Below, piece by piece: positions 62,606 to 64,000 of a stretch of 64,000 nt of DNA (its first letter is position 1; the number at the start of each line of letters is the position of its first letter). The stretch is from Candidatus Microbacterium phytovorans (GTDB taxonomy: Bacteria; Actinomycetota; Actinomycetes; Actinomycetales; Microbacteriaceae). The translations under genes were made by a program, and so were the position numbers. The stretch is taken from contig CP119321.1 of assembly GCA_029202445.1 (NCBI GenBank), forward strand, positions 2,542,001-2,606,000, read 5' to 3'. The notes below the pieces were generated by a model. It saw only the letters and a list, made by a program, of their open reading frames with translations, searched no databases and was not told where the DNA came from.

Positions 62606-63814
62606 GTGAGCAATCGACTCGACACCGCACCCGGTGGGCCCGCGCTGCGCGATCGTGACCCGTCGCGCGTGCACTGGATGGAGTTGTTCTTCGACCTCAT
62701 CTTCGTCGCCCTCATCGGTCAGCTCGCCCACGGCCTGCACGAAGAGCCGACGGTCGTCGGGCTCGCCGTCTTCCTTGCCCTGTTCGCCTCGGTCTGGTGG
62801 TCGTGGGTGAACCTGACGTTCGTGGTGAATGCGTCGCCCGACCTCACGCGTCGCGGTCTCGGTGTCGTCATGATGATCGCGATGTTCGCCGTCGGCGCCA
62901 TCGCGGTGGCGGCACCCGAAGCGATCGGGGAGCGGGCGCCGCTGTTCGCGGCCGGCAACGCCGCGCTGCGCCTCCTCCTCCTCTTCCTCTGGCTGCGACG
63001 CACTCGCGGCGACGGTGCAGCGGCACGCTCGCGTGTCCTGATCTACAACGGCCTGACCGCCCTGCTGTGGATCGTGTCGGCGGTGCTGCCCGCACCGGTG
63101 AGCTTCGCACTGTGGGCGCTGGCACTGATCGTGGAGGTGGTCATGCTGGTGGGGACGTTCCGCAGCTGGGGCGGCGCCGCCATGGCGAGGATCGACGTCG
63201 AGCATCTCTCCGAACGCTTCGGGCTCCTGGTGATCATCGTGCTGGGCGAGTCGGTGCTCACGACCGTCGCCGCCGTGAACACGCACTGGTCGCCCGACAG
63301 TGCCGCCGCCGCGGCGCTCGCTCTCGCGATCGTGTCCTTCCTCGCGTGGTCGTTCTTCTTCTACGGCGCCGACGCGCTGCGATTCGGACTCGACCTCCTT
63401 CGTGAACGAGAGGACTCGCGCGCGATCCGAGACATCATCGGGTTCCTCCCGTACCCCCTGCTGGCGGGTGTCACCGTGATCGCCGGTGCCATCGCGGTGG
63501 CGATCCATCATCCCGGAGAGCCCCTGCCCAGCGTCTCGGCCGTCTCGCTGTGCGCCGGTGTCGCGCTCTACCACTTCACGAACGCGCTGATCGCGGTGCG
63601 GCTCGGCGACGACCCGTCCTCGGTCGTGGTCTGGGCGACTCCCGCCGTGGCGCTGCCGCTCGCGATCCTCCCGATCGCGCTCGCCCTCCCCGCCCTCGCC
63701 GCTCTCGCCGCCGTGGCGGTGGCGCTGGCGATCACCGCGACGCTGACGGCATCCCTCGCGTATCGACGGCGACGAGACCCTCGGGGCTCCGAAGCGACCG
63801 CAGGTGTCGCATGA
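62606..63814 (+). CDS. LtrA-family membrane protein (low temperature requirement A)
   Basis: 402 aa from the GTG at 62606. The signature RVHWMELFFDLIFVALIGQL opens the protein, followed by about 11-12 helices; HLSERFGLLVIIVLGESVLT in the middle is the second family landmark. Function in the membrane is unknown; in Listeria a homologue affects growth at low temperature. An identical-type gene begins at its stop. Confidence 0.88.
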   Translation: MSNRLDTAPGGPALRDRDPSRVHWMELFFDLIFVALIGQLAHGLHEEPTVVGLAVFLALFASVWWSWVNLTFVVNASPDLTRRGLGVVMMIAMFAVGAIAVAAPEAIGERAPLFAAGNAALRLLLLFLWLRRTRGDGAAARSRVLIYNGLTALLWIVSAVLPAPVSFALWALALIVEVVMLVGTFRSWGGAAMARIDVEHLSERFGLLVIIVLGESVLTTVAAVNTHWSPDSAAAAALALAIVSFLAWSFFFYGADALRFGLDLLREREDSRAIRDIIGFLPYPLLAGVTVIAGAIAVAIHHPGEPLPSVSAVSLCAGVALYHFTNALIAVRLGDDPSSVVVWATPAVALPLAILPIALALPALAALAAVAVALAITATLTASLAYRRRRDPRGSEATAGVA

Positions 63815-64000
63815 TGGCGCGACGGCTGCCCTCCGTCCGCGTCGTGTCGATGCGCGACCATTCGGCGGAGGAACGCAGCGCCACACCGTTGGAACTGTTC
63901 TTCGACCTGTGCTTCGTCGTCGCCGTCGCGCTCCTGGCCGGCGACCTCCACCACGGCATCGCCGACGGACACGCGGCGGAAGCCGCGCTGACCTACGCCT
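63811..64000 (+). CDS. Second LtrA-family protein (cut by window end)
   Basis: 63 codons visible, ATG overlapping the previous TGA (ATGATG). After a short basic N-terminus it reads SATPLELFFDLCFVVAVALL, the LtrA opening motif, then HHGIADGHAAEAALTYA. Probable tandem paralogue in the same operon as the preceding gene. Confidence 0.8.
   Translation, partial: MMARRLPSVRVVSMRDHSAEERSATPLELFFDLCFVVAVALLAGDLHHGIADGHAAEAALTYA

Overview
The window is high-GC actinobacterial DNA. Near-universal G/C third codon positions, GTG/TTG starts, the actinobacterial-type mismatch endonuclease NucS and gene content typical of Microbacteriaceae suggest Microbacterium or a close relative; this is inference from sequence style, without a database search. 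The genes are dense and mostly in operons with ATGA/GTGA stop-start overlaps. No rRNA, tRNA, CRISPR array or transposase was seen.

Layout. 1-8.6 kb: a beta-mannan utilisation locus: a GH113-like glycosidase (cut by the window edge), a GH2 beta-mannosidase, two sugar ABC permeases and a solute-binding lipoprotein, divergent from a LacI regulator, with an acetyl-xylan-esterase-type deacetylase tail to tail with the regulator. 8.7-10.3 kb: a hipBA-type toxin-antitoxin pair. 10.4-14 kb: an aldo/keto reductase, a gene remnant, a secreted beta-propeller/Ig protein and an odd anchored proline/threonine-rich protein. 14-16.6 kb: an orphan RHS tip with a C-terminal toxin domain and candidate immunity genes. 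16.6-19.5 kb: a compact module of a 25-codon peptide ORF, an ABC ATPase and two membrane proteins, preceded by an operator-like palindrome and bounded by a 32-bp direct repeat (31/32 identical). This is the best candidate here for an undescribed system.

19.5-26.2 kb: FCD-type GntR regulator, cold-shock protein, coiled-coil membrane protein, HAD phosphatase, NucS, an MFS exporter and a second LacI regulator. 26.3-32.5 kb: a complete six-gene Mnh/Mrp cation/proton antiporter operon (A with fused B, then C-G). 32.5-33.2 kb: GC-rich tandem repeats and an array of TGGGACATG sites spaced 20-21 bp; a related array lies at 59.7-59.9 kb. 33.3-41.8 kb: a penicillin-acylase-family hydrolase, a membrane protein, an AAA-type ATPase and a TetR/ABC-like/YhgE-Pip operon. 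41.8-42.8 kb: a GIY-YIG nuclease-like gene among about ten copies of a second repeat family.

42.8-64 kb is mainly housekeeping and transport: argG, metNIQ, a Pr6Pr membrane protein, purA, a lactonase-type propeller, an AI-2E-family protein, chorismate mutase, a YtrA-regulated ABC operon with a clear operator palindrome, the glycine betaine importer proVWX, two paralogous membrane-anchored coiled-coil proteins, purL with a small overlapping membrane protein, and two consecutive LtrA-family genes, the second cut by the window end.
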